From assembly GCA_016938735.1 (NCBI GenBank), contig JAFGUB010000030.1, positions 1 through 55,584 of the forward strand: a stretch of 55,584 nucleotides of DNA, read 5' to 3'. The notes under the pieces were generated by a model. That model worked only from the letters and a program-made list of their open reading frames with translations. It ran no database searches and was not told the DNA's origin. The DNA comes from Campylobacterales bacterium. GTDB lineage: Bacteria; Campylobacterota; Campylobacteria; Campylobacterales; Sulfurimonadaceae. Numbering within the stretch: the stretch's first letter is position 1; every line of letters begins with the position of its first letter. A program made the translations under genes and the position numbers. Of this stretch, positions 54,835 to 55,584 are shown in pieces.

Positions 54835-55113
54835 ATGCAGCGACAAACCTTTGATGCCCTGCTGAGCTTTATGCTCGGCGCGGTGTGGGCATTTATCGTT
54901 GTTGGTGCTTTTGTCGCTTTCTCTCTCTTCTCCATTTTGGGTTATTGGGTGGCCATCGTTGCTACGTTTATCTTCCTTTTTATCGCCTTCTTAATCGTTT
55001 TGCTTCTTGAAGCATTATTGATGTTTCGTCGTAGTGAAGAAGAGAAGCGCCGGCAAAGCCGTCTTATTGAAGAGCTGCATCAAACGCTTTTGTCCCAAAA
55101 GAGTGATGATTAG
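54835..55113 (+). CDS. Two-helix membrane protein after atpB
   Basis: The protein has 92 residues with two long helices (LSFMLGAVWAFIVVGAFVAFSL and WVAIVATFIFLFIAFLIVLLLEALLMF) and a charged, coiled-coil-like cytoplasmic tail (RRSEEEKRRQSRLIEELHQ). ATG 54835 starts nine bases after the atpB stop, without a clear ribosome site, suggesting coupling. I do not recognise a family name; the position suggests a helper for the ATP synthase or another small envelope role, but this is untested. Confidence 0.65.
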   Translation: MQRQTFDALLSFMLGAVWAFIVVGAFVAFSLFSILGYWVAIVATFIFLFIAFLIVLLLEALLMFRRSEEEKRRQSRLIEELHQTLLSQKSDD

Positions 55114-55139
55114 TTCTTTACTTAGACTTTAAAACCTAC

Positions 55140-55145
55140 TATAAT
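55140..55145 (+). promoter_or_regulatory. -10 element for the last gene
   Basis: TATAAT, with TTTACT (55117-55122) 17 bases upstream as a partial -35, lies 33 bases before ATG 55179. Confidence 0.5.
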
Positions 55146-55178
55146 CCTTACATTTTGACATCTTCCTAAGGGTTTCTG

Positions 55179-55584
55179 ATGCGTCTTTGGATCGTATTTT
55201 TGATAGGTTCGGTGCTTCTGAGCGCGACAGAGCAGACCTATTACCGAATCGTGATCGGTTCTTATTCCAAAAGTGAAAACGCGGAAGCAGACAAGGAGCG
55301 TTTTGCGACAATCATGCAGCGTGATGAGGGGTTTGTGCGCTTACAGCAAATCCAAGGCATCGATTTTGAGATTTATAACGGCAGTAAGTACCATACCCTC
55401 TCTATTAAACCCTTTGTCTCCAAAACTGATGCCCAAGACGTATTGACGTTGGTGCATACGATTGACAAGGCGCCTTTTATCGGTCGTTATACGCAAAATA
55501 CGAACACTCCTAGCGCTGCGACGCACGCAGTGTCTATCAGTAGCCACTCCTCTAGCGAATCTAGCGAATCTAGCGAATCTAGCG
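55179..55584 (+). CDS. Secreted SPOR-like protein with Ser-Ser-Glu repeats (partial)
   Basis: ATG 55179 opens a frame that runs off the window after 135 codons. A signal peptide (MRLWIVFLIGSVLLSATE) is followed by YYRIVIGSYSKSENAEADKERF and FVSKTDAQDVLTLV, which resemble SPOR domains that bind denuded peptidoglycan, and then a linker rich in Thr/Ser. At the edge it enters a run of SSE repeats encoded by a 9-base tandem repeat. The rest of the protein and its function are outside the window. Confidence 0.65.
   Translation, partial: MRLWIVFLIGSVLLSATEQTYYRIVIGSYSKSENAEADKERFATIMQRDEGFVRLQQIQGIDFEIYNGSKYHTLSIKPFVSKTDAQDVLTLVHTIDKAPFIGRYTQNTNTPSAATHAVSISSHSSSESSESSESS
55551..55584 (+). repeat. 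9-base tandem repeat TCTAGCGAA
   Basis: Three full copies and seven bases of a fourth, perfectly identical, run to the window edge. The unit is in frame and encodes Ser-Ser-Glu, so copy-number change would alter linker length without shifting the frame. Confidence 0.9.

Overview
The window looks like chromosome from a denitrifying member of the Campylobacterota (Epsilonproteobacteria) with an unusually GC-rich genome for that group. The evidence is a NapC-less nitrate reductase operon (napA-G-H-B-F-L-D, with NapL), a DUF1104 protein, MutS2 with a C-terminal Smr domain, a ligA-tlyA-ribF string, and many PAS/GGDEF/EAL and Rrf2/Crp sensors. No tRNA, rRNA, CRISPR array, phage or insertion sequence was seen. 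No stretch longer than about 210 bases lacks a gene.

Region by region. Positions 1-3.4 kb: end of a c-type cytochrome, two small four-helix membrane proteins around an Rrf2 regulator, a 40-residue membrane peptide, and cytochrome cd1 nitrite reductase (nirS). Positions 3.5-11.7 kb (minus strand): a Crp/Fnr regulator overlapping a TonB-dependent receptor, a 54-residue membrane peptide, a quinol-type nitric oxide reductase gene broken by one in-frame UGA, a haem-c/PAS/GGDEF/EAL sensor and a DUF1104 protein. Positions 11.75-20.5 kb: RND efflux pump, TolC-like channel, histidine kinase, two tandem response regulators (one with Glu in place of the phosphoacceptor Asp) and NnrS. Positions 20.6-22.5 kb: divergent DUF2249, 12-helix membrane protein and DUF59 genes. 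Positions 22.7-27 kb: an AAA ATPase that looks inserted, a small nrdG remnant, then nrdG and an nrdD whose glycyl-radical domain is a separate 52-residue gene. Positions 27-37.4 kb: nitrate reductase operon with a porin gene inside it and a tail of sensors (PAS, a second Crp gene also broken by an in-frame UGA, PilJ/NarX-type sensor). Positions 37.5-55.6 kb: CheX-type protein, tex, FmdE-like protein, purE operon, mutS2, FIST-kinase-GGDEF signalling genes, methyltransferase, ligA-tlyA-ribF, atpB and a truncated secreted protein at the edge.

How it works together: NapAB reduces nitrate to nitrite, NirS makes NO, and the NO reductase and NnrS-type proteins remove NO. Nearly all of these, together with anaerobic ribonucleotide reductase, carry TTGAT-N4-ATCAA type boxes. 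Most of these boxes lie at one fixed distance from a TATAAT-like hexamer, so one Fnr/Dnr-type regulator, most simply the one at 3512-4177, probably controls them. No haem d1 synthesis genes and no nitrous oxide reductase are in the window.

The most striking non-gene signal is the 10-base palindrome TTACATGTAA. It occurs 21 times exactly and about 15 more times with one mismatch, in genes and between them, where well under one copy would be expected by chance.
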